DNA of 64,000 nt from Ferrimicrobium sp. Lineage in GTDB: Bacteria; Actinomycetota; Acidimicrobiia; Acidimicrobiales; Acidimicrobiaceae. The DNA is taken from contig NZ_DAHVNP010000070.1 in assembly GCF_027319265.1 (NCBI RefSeq), positions 62,001-126,000 on the forward strand. The letters are read 5' to 3'. The position numbers and the translations under genes are program-made. Position 1 is the stretch's first letter, and each line of letters starts with the position of its first letter. Positions 54,512 through 63,210 of this stretch are shown piece after piece. The notes below the pieces were generated by a model. That model saw only the letters and a list, made by a program, of their open reading frames with translations, made no database searches and was not told the DNA's origin.

Positions 54512-55948
54512 ATGCCCGAACTCTTCAATCAGATGCCGACGGCCATCGAACTTGCAGGGTTGATCCGGTCGCGCCAGATCAGCCCAGTGGAGGTGTTGAC
54601 CTATACCGCCGAACGGATTCACGCGCTCAACCCACAGGTGAATGCTATTGTCTGGTCCGATGACGAGGAGGCGAAACGGCGCGCATCGGCGATGACGGAT
54701 GTGCTCGTTCATACGAGTGATGAGGAACTCCCGCCCTTTTTTGGGGTGCCACTCCCGATCAAGGATCTCACCGAGGTGGCGGGTTGGCCGGCGACCTACG
54801 GGTCCCTAGCGGTCTCAGACGAGCCCAAACTCGAGAGCGAGTTGGTGGTGCGCGCCTTCGAACGGGCGGGGTTTCTGCTCTTTGGACGCACCAACGCTCC
54901 TGAGTTTGGCCCGATCCCAGTGACGGAGAATCTCCGTTATGGGGTCACTCGAAACCCATGGGATCTTGATCGCACGCCCGGGGGATCGAGCGGAGGGGCG
55001 GCTGCGGCAGTAGCGGCCGGGATGTTCTCCATCGCCCACGGCAATGACGGTGGAGGTTCGATCCGGATTCCCGCCTCCTGTTGTGGACTTGTAGGTCTGA
55101 AGGTGGCTCGCGGAAGGGTCCCGTCCCGTAACTTCTCGTGGGAGGGTGGCTCGGTCGAGGGTGTCCTCGGTCGCGACGTCGCGGACGTGGCGACGGTGCT
55201 CGATCAGATTGCCGGACCCGATCCGCTGCAGTGGTACAACGCTCCTGCGCCTGAACAACCCTTTGCGAACGCCCTTGCTGGGGAGCCAGCACGACTACGA
55301 ATCGGCATGGTGACGACCGCTCCCTTTGGCCTGCCAGTCGATCCCGCATGTCTAGGGGCTGTCGAGGCTACGGCTCAGACACTTGAATCCCTCGGCCACG
55401 TAATCGAGTCGTTCGAACTGCCCAATATCGATGACTTCCTGGGTCCATTTCTGAACATCGTGAACACAGGCCTCGCGGGCTATCGCGATGTGGATTGGAC
55501 AAAGACGGATCTGCACATCCAGCGGAACCGCGAGGCCGCCCTAGGGGTCTCGAGCCTTGACTACGTGCAATCCGTCGCCGATCTCCAGCGCTGGACGCGC
55601 GGATTCCTCAGTCGATGGGGGAGTGACTTCGATATCCTGCTCAGCCCGACGATGGCGATTCTTCCTCCTCGCGCTGGTGCGGTACTCGAGGAGCTGCACG
55701 CATCTGGTGAGACGTCGAGCTCTTCGCTCACCGTTCTGCAGATGGCGGTATTCACCTCTGCGTTCAACATGACGGGACAGCCCGCAATCTCATTGCCGGT
55801 TCACGTGACTGCGACTGGCATACCTGTGGGTATCCAGTTGGTGGCGGGTCCTTGGGATGAGTACACGTTGCTCGGTTTAGCGGCGCAACTCGAGCGGGCA
55901 TTTGGCTGGCGTGAACGTCGACTCCCGTTCCCTGCATCGCAGGAGTAA
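54512..55948 (+). CDS. Amidase-signature family protein
   Basis: This 478-aa protein has the amidase signature. FGVPLPIKDLTEVAGW carries the catalytic Lys, and the Ser-rich stretch is TPGGSSGGAAAAVAAGMFSIAHGNDGGGSIRIPASCCGLVGLK with the Ser-cisSer-Lys triad. Members hydrolyse amides, including indoleacetamide and peptide amides, or act as the GatA subunit. No gatB or gatC is nearby, so a free amidase is more likely. The substrate is unknown. Confidence 0.9.
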   Translation: MPELFNQMPTAIELAGLIRSRQISPVEVLTYTAERIHALNPQVNAIVWSDDEEAKRRASAMTDVLVHTSDEELPPFFGVPLPIKDLTEVAGWPATYGSLAVSDEPKLESELVVRAFERAGFLLFGRTNAPEFGPIPVTENLRYGVTRNPWDLDRTPGGSSGGAAAAVAAGMFSIAHGNDGGGSIRIPASCCGLVGLKVARGRVPSRNFSWEGGSVEGVLGRDVADVATVLDQIAGPDPLQWYNAPAPEQPFANALAGEPARLRIGMVTTAPFGLPVDPACLGAVEATAQTLESLGHVIESFELPNIDDFLGPFLNIVNTGLAGYRDVDWTKTDLHIQRNREAALGVSSLDYVQSVADLQRWTRGFLSRWGSDFDILLSPTMAILPPRAGAVLEELHASGETSSSSLTVLQMAVFTSAFNMTGQPAISLPVHVTATGIPVGIQLVAGPWDEYTLLGLAAQLERAFGWRERRLPFPASQE

Positions 55949-56076
55949 CGACTCACGTAGATCTGGTGTCCAGATGTCGTTTTGCAAATCTGAGGCTGGT
56001 CATAAGCCAGAGCTTTGATCGGTCAGGGGCACCCTGATCGACTCTTGAGGTGGACTGCGTCGGGGATCTGAACGTC

Positions 56077-56292
56077 TCAACGAGAGAGGTGACGAGAACC
56101 AGATGTTTCAGGTTCAAAGAGAGATGATCGTGGTTCACGCTCACCCCGCATTGCCAAGGTCCCCTCCCGCCTTGCGGCGACGAGGGAACGCACGGTATTG
56201 GGAGAGCAGTGACACTCTCTGGCTGCTTGATTGTAGGACTGGTAGAGGTCATAGGCCTCGAGTATGTTCATGGCTTGGTTACTATCCGTCAT
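56077..56292 (-). pseudogene. Remnant of IS21-type transposase (IstA-like N-terminus)
   Basis: A 71-aa minus-strand frame (MTDSNQAMNILEAYDLYQSYNQAARECHCSPNTVRSLVAARREGT) resembles the N-terminal helix-turn-helix of IstA-type transposases. It breaks off after about 50 residues, and the downstream frame (55953-56252) gives no continuation. No istB is present. Repeats at 56416-56481 on its 5' side look like an IS end. Assigned as decayed IS debris. Confidence 0.55.
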
Positions 56293-56299
56293 GGTTGAG

Positions 56300-56353
56300 G
56301 GCTCCCTATGGGTTTGGCGACTACAACTATCACCAGTATGCCCATAGGGAGCC
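56300..56353. repeat. 13-bp inverted repeat hairpin
   Basis: GGCTCCCTATGGG (56300-56312) pairs perfectly with CCCATAGGGAGCC (56341-56353) across a 28-nt loop, directly upstream of the IstA-like remnant. It may be part of the IS or a transcription-stop structure protecting it. Confidence 0.5.
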
Positions 56354-56415
56354 TGCCTTGTTGTTGTAGATGTGCACCCGCCTGTACCTAGGCCTCTAGG
56401 TCCCCTCCAATGCCA

Positions 56416-56481
56416 TGCAGTTTTGGTGTCCGCCAGCGTGCAATTATTTGGCCGTCACTGTGCAGTTTTGGATGTCCGCCA
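56416..56481. repeat. Tandem terminal repeats of an IS21-like element
   Basis: TGCAGTTTTGG-TGTCCGCCA occurs at 56416-56435 and again with one extra A at 56461-56481. A related TGCAATTATTTGGCCGTCAC lies between them at 56439-56458. Multiple repeats of this sort mark ends of IS21-family elements. Region 55949-56648 otherwise has no gene. Confidence 0.5.
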
Positions 56482-56648
56482 ATGCCTTATGGGAGGTGTA
56501 ACGGGTCCCAACGAAGCAGTGGATGAAGGGCAAATCTGCGCGAGTCGTTTTCTAGAAGCTTCACGCAATGTAAGCAGGGTAACGTCGTGGGAATCATCAG
56601 GGATGATATGCCGCGCTACTCGCAACACGTACGCAGATCTTTGGTAGC

Positions 56649-59168
56649 GTGAATGAGATGGAGTTTGATGATGAATTGCTGAACGCCGTCCATGAGGAAC
56701 TTGGTCGCGATGCGCTGCCCATCGGGATCCTCGCCACTCGCCTGCGTGAACGAGAGGATCTCACCTCGCTGGTAGGGGTCCCTAGTGAAGAGCTTGCAGA
56801 GATACTCCGAGAGGAACTTCCCTCAACGGGCGAGTTCTGGCTGACCCGGAACGAGATGGTGATCGCAATCGACAACATGCTCGATGGTGTCAAGCTCGCT
56901 CATTGGGTGACGTCATTCGAGCTTGAGCATGAGGTGCTCGAAGCCTTCCCTGATTTAGCTCTCATTGACTGCGATTTAGTCGAGGCCATCCCATTAGCTG
57001 ATGGCGGTGAGCTTGCCTTCGAGGTTGGCTCTGATCTTGGCTTCGCGGAACAAGAGGATGCAGAATCAAAGTTCTTCTACAAAGGAAGTCGGGATTGGTT
57101 GCGAAGTATCGAGGAACCCTCGTTGGCGGTGCTAGCGCGCCGTGATGGCGTGATCGCTGTGGAGTTAGGTGAACACATCGGCGACGGTGTCCGCGAGGAG
57201 GAGGCGATCCGGGAGGCATTCGATGAGCTCAGTGAAGCTGGAGAGCCACTCGACGCCATCGAGCTGCTCCTTGAGGTGCTGGCTCGTGACGCAACTCTTT
57301 TTCGCAGTCCGGTGCCACCCTTCACCGATCTGTGCGAACGTGTCGGCTTGAAGGCGGTCGGTTCAGTTGTCTATGTTGCTGGCGATGAGCTCAGCGCGGG
57401 CGGGATGGTCAGGGATGCCATCGCAAAGCAGTTTGGTTTTGACCGTTGTTGTGAGACAGCCTTTACTGAGGTGCTCGTCTACTTGCTGGGAGCGTTGAGT
57501 GATGACGACCCTGTTGATGACGATGATGAAGAGCAGCTGGGCCGGGTTATCTTGGGGCATCTTGCTCATGGTAGTGTGACACCAGCACTGGGCGAAACCA
57601 TTCTCGAGGACAGTGGTGAACCCAGTACCGTTCTAGACGCATTTCTTGCAAGGCTGAGCGCTGCTGGGCTTGAGTCGGCGCAAACCCACTACTTGCAGGC
57701 GTTGAATCTAGAGCGTGATGGTGCAGTGGTAGAGGCCAAACAAGAGCTTGAGTTGGCAATCAGGTTGGACCCTTGGTATCGTCCAGCCTTGGAGGAGTTG
57801 GCCTGGTATGTGAGCGATAGTGGCGACCTACGACGTGCTGATGGACTCTACGCAAGGGCCGGGGTCGATGAGGACGAGCCCGAGCGTGCCTACCTGCAGG
57901 ATCTTTTGTCCCAGCCAGCACCAGGGGTCGGACGCAATGACCCATGTCCTTGCGGATCAGGTCGTAAATACAAACTCTGTTGTCTGGGCGACAGGACTCG
58001 ACCGATCGAGAGGCGAATTGGCCTGCTCTACCAAAAGATCGTCACCTTTGCGCTCCGGTCCCAAAATCAAGATCTCGTGCGGCCCATCATGGAGACCATG
58101 GAAGATAGCGAGGTGGAGGCGCTCCAAGGTGCAACGCTCCCATTCCTTATCGATCTCATAGCAATGAGCCGTGAGATGTTGGAACGTTTTCTCAACGTCC
58201 GGGGCACGCTTTTGCCAGCTGACGAGCTCCAATTGGTCCGCGAGTGGGTCGATCTTGGTCCATCACTGTGGCAAGTCGTTGCGATCGATCCTGGCACCTC
58301 CATCACGATGTTCGATACCATCGGTGGTCTCTCGCGAGTGGTGCAAGAGCGGTCGATGGCGAGTGAGATCAGTGTGGGTGACTACCTCTATGTCCGCGTG
58401 GTTCCGGCGGGGACAGGGTTTCAGGTCATCGGCATTCCGCTACGGTTGTCAGCGGTACAGAGAGAGACTCTGTTGGTTACCCTTAGCGCAGGGGGTGGTC
58501 CGACTGAACTCGCTGCTTGGATCAGGTCGATGTCGACTCCTGTCGAGATGAGGACTTTTGATGATGAGGAAGTCGTGTTCTGCGAGAGCGTGCTTGTCTC
58601 GCAGACCACCAGTTGGGAAGAGATGACGCCAGTCCTCGACAAGCTGTTCGAGCGTGACCAGGGAGAGCGTTGGAAGGTCATCGATCGAAGCGCGTCACAC
58701 GGGATGGTGCGTGGTTGGCTAGAGCGTGTTGATGACCAGTTGGTGGTCACGACGAATGCCGTGGAACGTGAGGAGAGTATCTTAGGAATGCTAATGGGAG
58801 CCATCGACGACCTTGAGATCGTTGAGGCAACACGAAGGGATTTTGAGGAGGTACAAGAGGACCGAGAGGACGTGTCTTTGTCACCGACTTCGAGAAGCCG
58901 ACAGTTGACAGAGGAGCAGATCGCCTCGAAGGAGGTGCAGGCAGCGCTAGAAAAATTTATTCGGGAACGAGAGATGGCCTGGCTTGACGAATCGATTCCG
59001 GCATTGCATGGGCTCACTCCACGGCAAGCGGCACAGGATCTAACTCGTCGAGAGGAACTTGTTGCCCTCCTGAACGAATTCGATCATTACCCCACCCCTG
59101 GGGCTGGTGCGGTCACCTTTGATGTGGACCGACTGCGTGCACTCCTTGGGATTGGACGCGATGGCTAA
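56649..59168 (+). CDS. Large acidic SEC-C/TPR protein
   Basis: This 839-aa protein (GTG at 56649, with an ATG at 56658 also possible) is strongly acidic. A TPR-like pair of helices (about 350-405, ALNLERDGAVVEAKQELELAIRLDPWYRPALEELAWY) precedes a SEC-C zinc motif near 434 (GRNDPCPCGSGRKYKLCC). The region after this is unassigned, and the C-terminus has WLDESIPALHGLTPRQAAQDLTRREELVALLNEF, resembling the C-terminal part of some antitoxin-like domains. SEC-C proteins bind zinc and often associate with SecA or nucleases. Function unknown. It lies next to IS debris. Confidence 0.7.
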   Translation: MNEMEFDDELLNAVHEELGRDALPIGILATRLREREDLTSLVGVPSEELAEILREELPSTGEFWLTRNEMVIAIDNMLDGVKLAHWVTSFELEHEVLEAFPDLALIDCDLVEAIPLADGGELAFEVGSDLGFAEQEDAESKFFYKGSRDWLRSIEEPSLAVLARRDGVIAVELGEHIGDGVREEEAIREAFDELSEAGEPLDAIELLLEVLARDATLFRSPVPPFTDLCERVGLKAVGSVVYVAGDELSAGGMVRDAIAKQFGFDRCCETAFTEVLVYLLGALSDDDPVDDDDEEQLGRVILGHLAHGSVTPALGETILEDSGEPSTVLDAFLARLSAAGLESAQTHYLQALNLERDGAVVEAKQELELAIRLDPWYRPALEELAWYVSDSGDLRRADGLYARAGVDEDEPERAYLQDLLSQPAPGVGRNDPCPCGSGRKYKLCCLGDRTRPIERRIGLLYQKIVTFALRSQNQDLVRPIMETMEDSEVEALQGATLPFLIDLIAMSREMLERFLNVRGTLLPADELQLVREWVDLGPSLWQVVAIDPGTSITMFDTIGGLSRVVQERSMASEISVGDYLYVRVVPAGTGFQVIGIPLRLSAVQRETLLVTLSAGGGPTELAAWIRSMSTPVEMRTFDDEEVVFCESVLVSQTTSWEEMTPVLDKLFERDQGERWKVIDRSASHGMVRGWLERVDDQLVVTTNAVEREESILGMLMGAIDDLEIVEATRRDFEEVQEDREDVSLSPTSRSRQLTEEQIASKEVQAALEKFIREREMAWLDESIPALHGLTPRQAAQDLTRREELVALLNEFDHYPTPGAGAVTFDVDRLRALLGIGRDG

Positions 59169-59237
59169 GTCGATTTCTCGTTATCAGGCGCAGAAGGCGG
59201 TGAAAGGGAGGATCGGCGTTGCGGCGCATCAGCCGCG

Positions 59238-60110
59238 GTGAGGCTCACACGGTTGCAGGGGTCTAAAGCGTCGATGATGACGACCGAAGTTGCGTTGCTG
59301 CGCACACGGGCTGACCAGTACCTCGATGAGGCTCCGCGCGCAGATAGCGAGGCGATCTCCGTCGGTGCGCTGACGCTGTTCGTAAGCCGCACGCCATGGG
59401 CCTATTATGCCCGTCCTGATCGGAGTGGTAGAGCGGTTCGCCCACGAGATCTCGTGCGGTTGCGGCGTGCCTGCAAGAACTGGCGACAACCACTCCAGCT
59501 CGAGTGGATCTGCGACCTACACCCATCGCTGGAGGCGGTGGTCCGCAAATTTGGACTGATAATCTCGGAACATCCACTCCTTGTGATGACACAGGAGATG
59601 CTCGAGGTGCAAAGGAGGTCAGTGCGCACCGTCGTTCTCGATCCAGAGGACTTGGGGCTGCTCAAGGCTCGCGCTGTCGCCCATGTCGCCTTCGATCAGA
59701 CGGTGGGCACACAGGCTGGGGTCGTACAGCGGGAGGCTCGGTTTGCCCAACTCGATGCCGACGAGATCCGACATGTTTTCGCGCGGGCACGCTCGGGGCG
59801 AACCGTCACGGGGATAGCTGTCCAGGAGGGGAGCGGAGCGGTCGCCGTTGGCTCCTACAACCGGGTGGGTGATACCGCTGAGATCGTTGGCGTTGGAACC
59901 CTGCCCGCCTACCGCCGACGTGGCTTTGGATCAGCAGTCGTGCAGCTCTTATGTGAGAACGCCTTCGCAAATGGTATTCAACTTGTTCTCCTTACCGCTG
60001 AGGATGAGCAGGTCGCTCAGATCTATCAGCGCCTTGGCTTCCGTCGCATTGGAACCTACATGGGTGCCGAGGAACAAGGGCCAAAGGTGGATCGCGGTGG
60101 CCGATCCTGA
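59238..60110 (+). CDS. GNAT-family acetyltransferase
   Basis: This 290-aa protein (GTG at 59238, with ATGs at 59274 and 59277 possible) has a long N-terminal region with a Trp/Pro-rich segment and a C-terminal GNAT domain: AEIVGVGTLPAYRRRGFGSAVVQLLCENAFANGIQLVLLTAEDEQVAQIYQRLGFRRIGTYM. The CoA loop is R-R-R-G-F-G. Substrate unknown. It follows the SEC-C gene by 69 bp. Confidence 0.85.
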   Translation: MRLTRLQGSKASMMTTEVALLRTRADQYLDEAPRADSEAISVGALTLFVSRTPWAYYARPDRSGRAVRPRDLVRLRRACKNWRQPLQLEWICDLHPSLEAVVRKFGLIISEHPLLVMTQEMLEVQRRSVRTVVLDPEDLGLLKARAVAHVAFDQTVGTQAGVVQREARFAQLDADEIRHVFARARSGRTVTGIAVQEGSGAVAVGSYNRVGDTAEIVGVGTLPAYRRRGFGSAVVQLLCENAFANGIQLVLLTAEDEQVAQIYQRLGFRRIGTYMGAEEQGPKVDRGGRS

Positions 60111-60149
60111 AGAAGTATGACTGGATCCAGTGACACGGGTTTGAGACGA

Positions 60150-60187
60150 CAGACTCATGAGGATCTTGGCGATCTCTCGTGAGTCTG
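60150..60187. terminator. Terminator hairpin between convergent genes
   Basis: CAGACTCATGAG (60150-60161) pairs with CTCGTGAGTCTG (60176-60187), 11 of 12 bases, with a 14-nt loop. It lies between the convergent acetyltransferase and unknown-protein genes. Confidence 0.6.
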
Positions 60188-60215
60188 CCTCTCTGGTGTG
60201 GTTGCGCTCAGCGCC

Positions 60216-60602
60216 CTAGACCATCGTCTCGATCTGCTTGAGGATCTTGTTTTCCACTTCTGCCGTCCAAGCCATCTCAGCGATGTCAACGGGGAGAAAG
60301 AGGTCGGAGACCAGAAGGGTCTCGATGGCGGTGACCGCGAGTTCCTTCTTCCAGTTCCCCACCCCAATGGTAAGCGTTACATCATCAGATGGACCTGAAA
60401 GCGAGATTATGAGTGCACGTTGAGCCGAGATGACTTCACTGAGGAAGCCGCCCTTCTTGGCTTGCACGACATAACCCTTGTCTGCATCACCTGCGCTCTC
60501 AACGGTAAACCCATCACTCTTGAGATACTCTTCGATCTTGTTTGCGAAAGTATCGAGATCAACCTGCTTGCCCTTGAATGATACGGACTTCTTTCCAGCC
60601 AT
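60216..60602 (-). CDS. Conserved-looking small hypothetical protein
   Basis: This 128-aa soluble protein (MAGKKSVSFKGKQVDLDTFANKIEEYLKSDGFTVESAG ...) has alternating strand/helix character, IISLSGPSDDVTLTIGVGNWKKELAVTAIETLLVSDLFLP, and a terminal amphipathic helix. ATG has AAGGAG about 8 nt upstream. No family is recalled. The four tandem repeats directly upstream suggest regulated expression. Confidence 0.6.
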   Translation of the reverse strand: MAGKKSVSFKGKQVDLDTFANKIEEYLKSDGFTVESAGDADKGYVVQAKKGGFLSEVISAQRALIISLSGPSDDVTLTIGVGNWKKELAVTAIETLLVSDLFLPVDIAEMAWTAEVENKILKQIETMV

Positions 60603-60616
60603 AAGGTGTACTCCTT

Positions 60617-60676
60617 TATTGGGATAGTCATTATTGGGATAGTTATTTTATCGGGGATATCGATGTTGGGGATAGT
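60617..60676. repeat. Four tandem repeats in the promoter region of the 60216-60602 gene
   Basis: TATTGGGATAGT (60617-60628), TATTGGGATAGT (60632-60643), TATCGGGGATAT (60649-60660) and GTTGGGGATAGT (60665-60676) are spaced 15-17 bp apart. The regular spacing suggests a helical array of binding sites. The further region 60677-60893 has no supported gene. Confidence 0.55.
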
Positions 60677-60893
60677 CAACAGTAGCCTGCCACGGATATG
60701 GGCGTGATGCAAACCGATTCTTTCAGGTTCTGCGCGATCACCAGATCCGTGGCTCCAGGGCGCGAGGAACTGAGGTATCACGCACCCTCTGTTTCAAGGT
60801 CCATCTCAGGCGAGCAGTTGACAACGAGCGAGGTGATCGCGTGATCGACACGGTCGTGATCGGCCGTGAGAAATTGTGATTCCAGTCTTCAGG

Positions 60894-61412
60894 TCAACAA
60901 CCAACCGCCCCATCAAGGAGTTCTCGAAGGAGATCTGCGTGTCCATTATGGCGGGCGTACTCCTCGACGAGATGGGTGAGGATCCAGCGGAGGCTGACTG
61001 GCTCATTGCCACCAATACTGAGCTGATCAAGCGTGAAGGCTGCCATCAATTGATCGCTCCGGCGTTGTTCCTCTTCCCATGCGTCGCGGTCGTGAGCGAA
61101 CGAACTCGTCTCAAGATCGTTGAAGTCTGCGTCAGGGGAGGAGTCGCTGCAGTAGTAACGCGTCGCGGTGGTGATGCCATGGAGCACGGTGCTCGTCCAG
61201 TAAAACTCTACTTCGGTCAGATGCCGAACCAATCCGTGCAGTGACAGGGAAGAGGTGGGGATGGGCCGGTCATTCAGCCGTTCCTCATCGAGTCCTTCAC
61301 ATTTGAGGAGCAACGTCACGCGGTGATAGTTGAGCCATCCTTCGAGCATCTCGCGCTCGTTCGCGCTTGGTGCTGGCTCGCTGCGGCGCGGATCAATCAA
61401 GTCGTTGCTCAA
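60894..61412 (-). CDS. DinB-like (DUF664) protein
   Basis: The TTG at 61412 is preferred (GAGGGAG 6 nt upstream); an ATG at 61466 is possible. The 172-aa product matches the four-helix DinB/DUF664 fold: LHGLVRHLTEVEFYWTSTVLHG, and WILTHLVEEYARHNGHADLLRELLDG with metal-binding His residues. These proteins may be thiol-dependent enzymes. Context gives no partner. Confidence 0.8.
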   Translation of the reverse strand: MSNDLIDPRRSEPAPSANEREMLEGWLNYHRVTLLLKCEGLDEERLNDRPIPTSSLSLHGLVRHLTEVEFYWTSTVLHGITTATRYYCSDSSPDADFNDLETSSFAHDRDAWEEEQRRSDQLMAAFTLDQLSIGGNEPVSLRWILTHLVEEYARHNGHADLLRELLDGAVGC

Positions 61413-61466
61413 TGGTTCTCCCTCGGATCTCGGGCCAGCCGTGTCTCGTGTCGTGAGTAGTTTCAC

Positions 61467-62096
61467 TTTTTGGGGTTATCGCGTGGTCCGGCGTCGGGCA
61501 GATCGAGCGCGTGCCCCTGTGGTGATCGCACGTCAAGCCTACGTTATCATAGATCGTCCACCGACTAGAGCGATTGAGCTGCTTGAGGCCCCCGTTGGCG
61601 AGACGACCAAGCAGGTGCGTCGTTCCAACAGCCGTCAAGGGCTCGGGCTGGTTGGCGGTGGCCCCACGAGCTCCGCCAAGCACAAAGAGCGGCAATGATG
61701 AAGAGGATCCCATGATGGCAGGAGGGCGACCCAACATCGATAGTCTCGGCTTTCACCTCCTCAACTCATGGAGGCGGCTCGATGTTCTAACTCGGGACCA
61801 GGTGGGTTGATCCGGGTGCCCGCAGGCCAAGGCCCAGCTGGTGGCGGGTTCTTGAAACGCGGAATAGATTGCGGTTCCAGTTTGTGTCCGAATATTGTGC
61901 CCCATTAGCTCCGATAAAAAGAGAAGTTGTCGCCGTTTTATTGAGATCACACTCACTCCTGCTGAGCTCAGAGCGAGCAGTGATAGCGAACGTAGATCTT
62001 CGACTTGTTCAAAGTGATTTCTTTGGGCTTCACACCCACTGTTGCAATATCGAGGAATTCGGGAAAAGTCACTCAGCGAGGAGTATTATTATCTCT
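61467..62096. other. Intergenic region without supported gene
   Basis: Several open frames with no recognised motif are present on both strands. It probably holds the promoter of the DUF3494 gene. A frame from 61869 runs into it but lacks signal-peptide character until 62097. Confidence 0.35.
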
Positions 62097-63041
62097 GTGA
62101 GATTAAAAAATATTCTGTTGGGTTCCAATCAAAAAGTATGGTTGGCGGCGCTTTCTGTCAGTGGAAGTGTCGTTCTGGTCGGAGGTGTTGTTGCCTTTAC
62201 CCCGCTGGTTGCCGTAGCCGCCTCTGTGCCCAGCATTGACCTGGGGACGGCGGGTGCCTACTCGGTGCTGGCCGGCTCTACCATCACGAATACGGGCAAT
62301 TCGACCCTGCAAGGGGATCTCGGGCTCTCGCCTGGAACTGCGGTAACGGGGTTTCCGCCTGGGCTGGTCAGTGGTGCCACCAATGTCGGTAATGCCAATG
62401 CCGAACAGGCACAGGTCGATACAACGACGGCGTATACGCAGGCTGTCGATGCTTCCCCTTCCACGACCCAACCGGCTGATCTGATCGGCCTGACGCTTTC
62501 ACCTGGAGTCTATTCTGTGCCAGCTGGTATTTCGAACCTGACGGGTACCTTAACCCTTAATGGGCAGGGCAACCCAGATGCAGTGTTCATCTTCCAGATG
62601 CCATCAACGTTGATTACGAGCAGTGCAAGCGATATCGTGCTAGAAAACGATGCAAACGCATGCAATATTTTTTGGCAAGTGACGAGTTCGGCAACACTCG
62701 GTACGGGTTCATCATTTCAGGGTACGATCATAGCCCTCACCTCAATCACAGCGGACACAGGCGCAACAATTACTGGGCGTCTGTTGGCTCGAAATGGTGC
62801 CGTCACCTTGGATTCGAATACGATCGCTAATCCCGTTTGTTCTGCAACGACGACCACCACACCGCCGACCAAGACCACCACACCGCCGACAGCAACTCCA
62901 ACTGGGGCGACGGTTGTGCCAGCGTCGCACACTGGTGAGCCATGGTCGGGGTGGCCATGGTGGCTTGGAGTGGGAATCATGGGGTCTGCGGGTCTCCTCC
63001 TTCTGCGGCCGAGGCTTGCCAGAGCTCACCAGATTCGGTAA
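62097..63041 (+). CDS. DUF3494 (ice-binding/adhesin-fold) surface protein
   Basis: The GTG at 62097 gives 314 aa; GAGGAG lies 13 nt upstream, a long spacing. It has a signal peptide ending near AVAAS and a DUF3494 beta-solenoid domain (IDLGTAGAYSVLAGSTITNTGNSTLQGDLGLSPGTAVTGFPPG, GNPDAVFIFQMPSTLIT, CNIFWQVTSSATLGTGSSFQGTIIALTSI). A Thr/Pro linker follows, and the C-terminus VPASHTGEPWSGWPWWLGVGI, then a TM segment and RPRLARAH, resembles a sorting signal. Such domains bind ice, or in non-cold habitats serve as adhesins. The next gene encodes a sortase. Confidence 0.85.
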   Translation: MRLKNILLGSNQKVWLAALSVSGSVVLVGGVVAFTPLVAVAASVPSIDLGTAGAYSVLAGSTITNTGNSTLQGDLGLSPGTAVTGFPPGLVSGATNVGNANAEQAQVDTTTAYTQAVDASPSTTQPADLIGLTLSPGVYSVPAGISNLTGTLTLNGQGNPDAVFIFQMPSTLITSSASDIVLENDANACNIFWQVTSSATLGTGSSFQGTIIALTSITADTGATITGRLLARNGAVTLDSNTIANPVCSATTTTTPPTKTTTPPTATPTGATVVPASHTGEPWSGWPWWLGVGIMGSAGLLLLRPRLARAHQIR

Positions 63042-63210
63042 CGATCTCCGTCATTGCTGTGCATTTTCATGAAGGTGACGGGTGTCCATTTACCTCGGAG
63101 GATCTTGATCGCCCTGATCGTTTTGGTTGGCTGAGGCCAGTACGCACCAGGCTGGCCCACGACTTGATAGCGGGTGTCGGTGCTGACTCAACGTCTAGGT
63201 GGTGGTGCGC

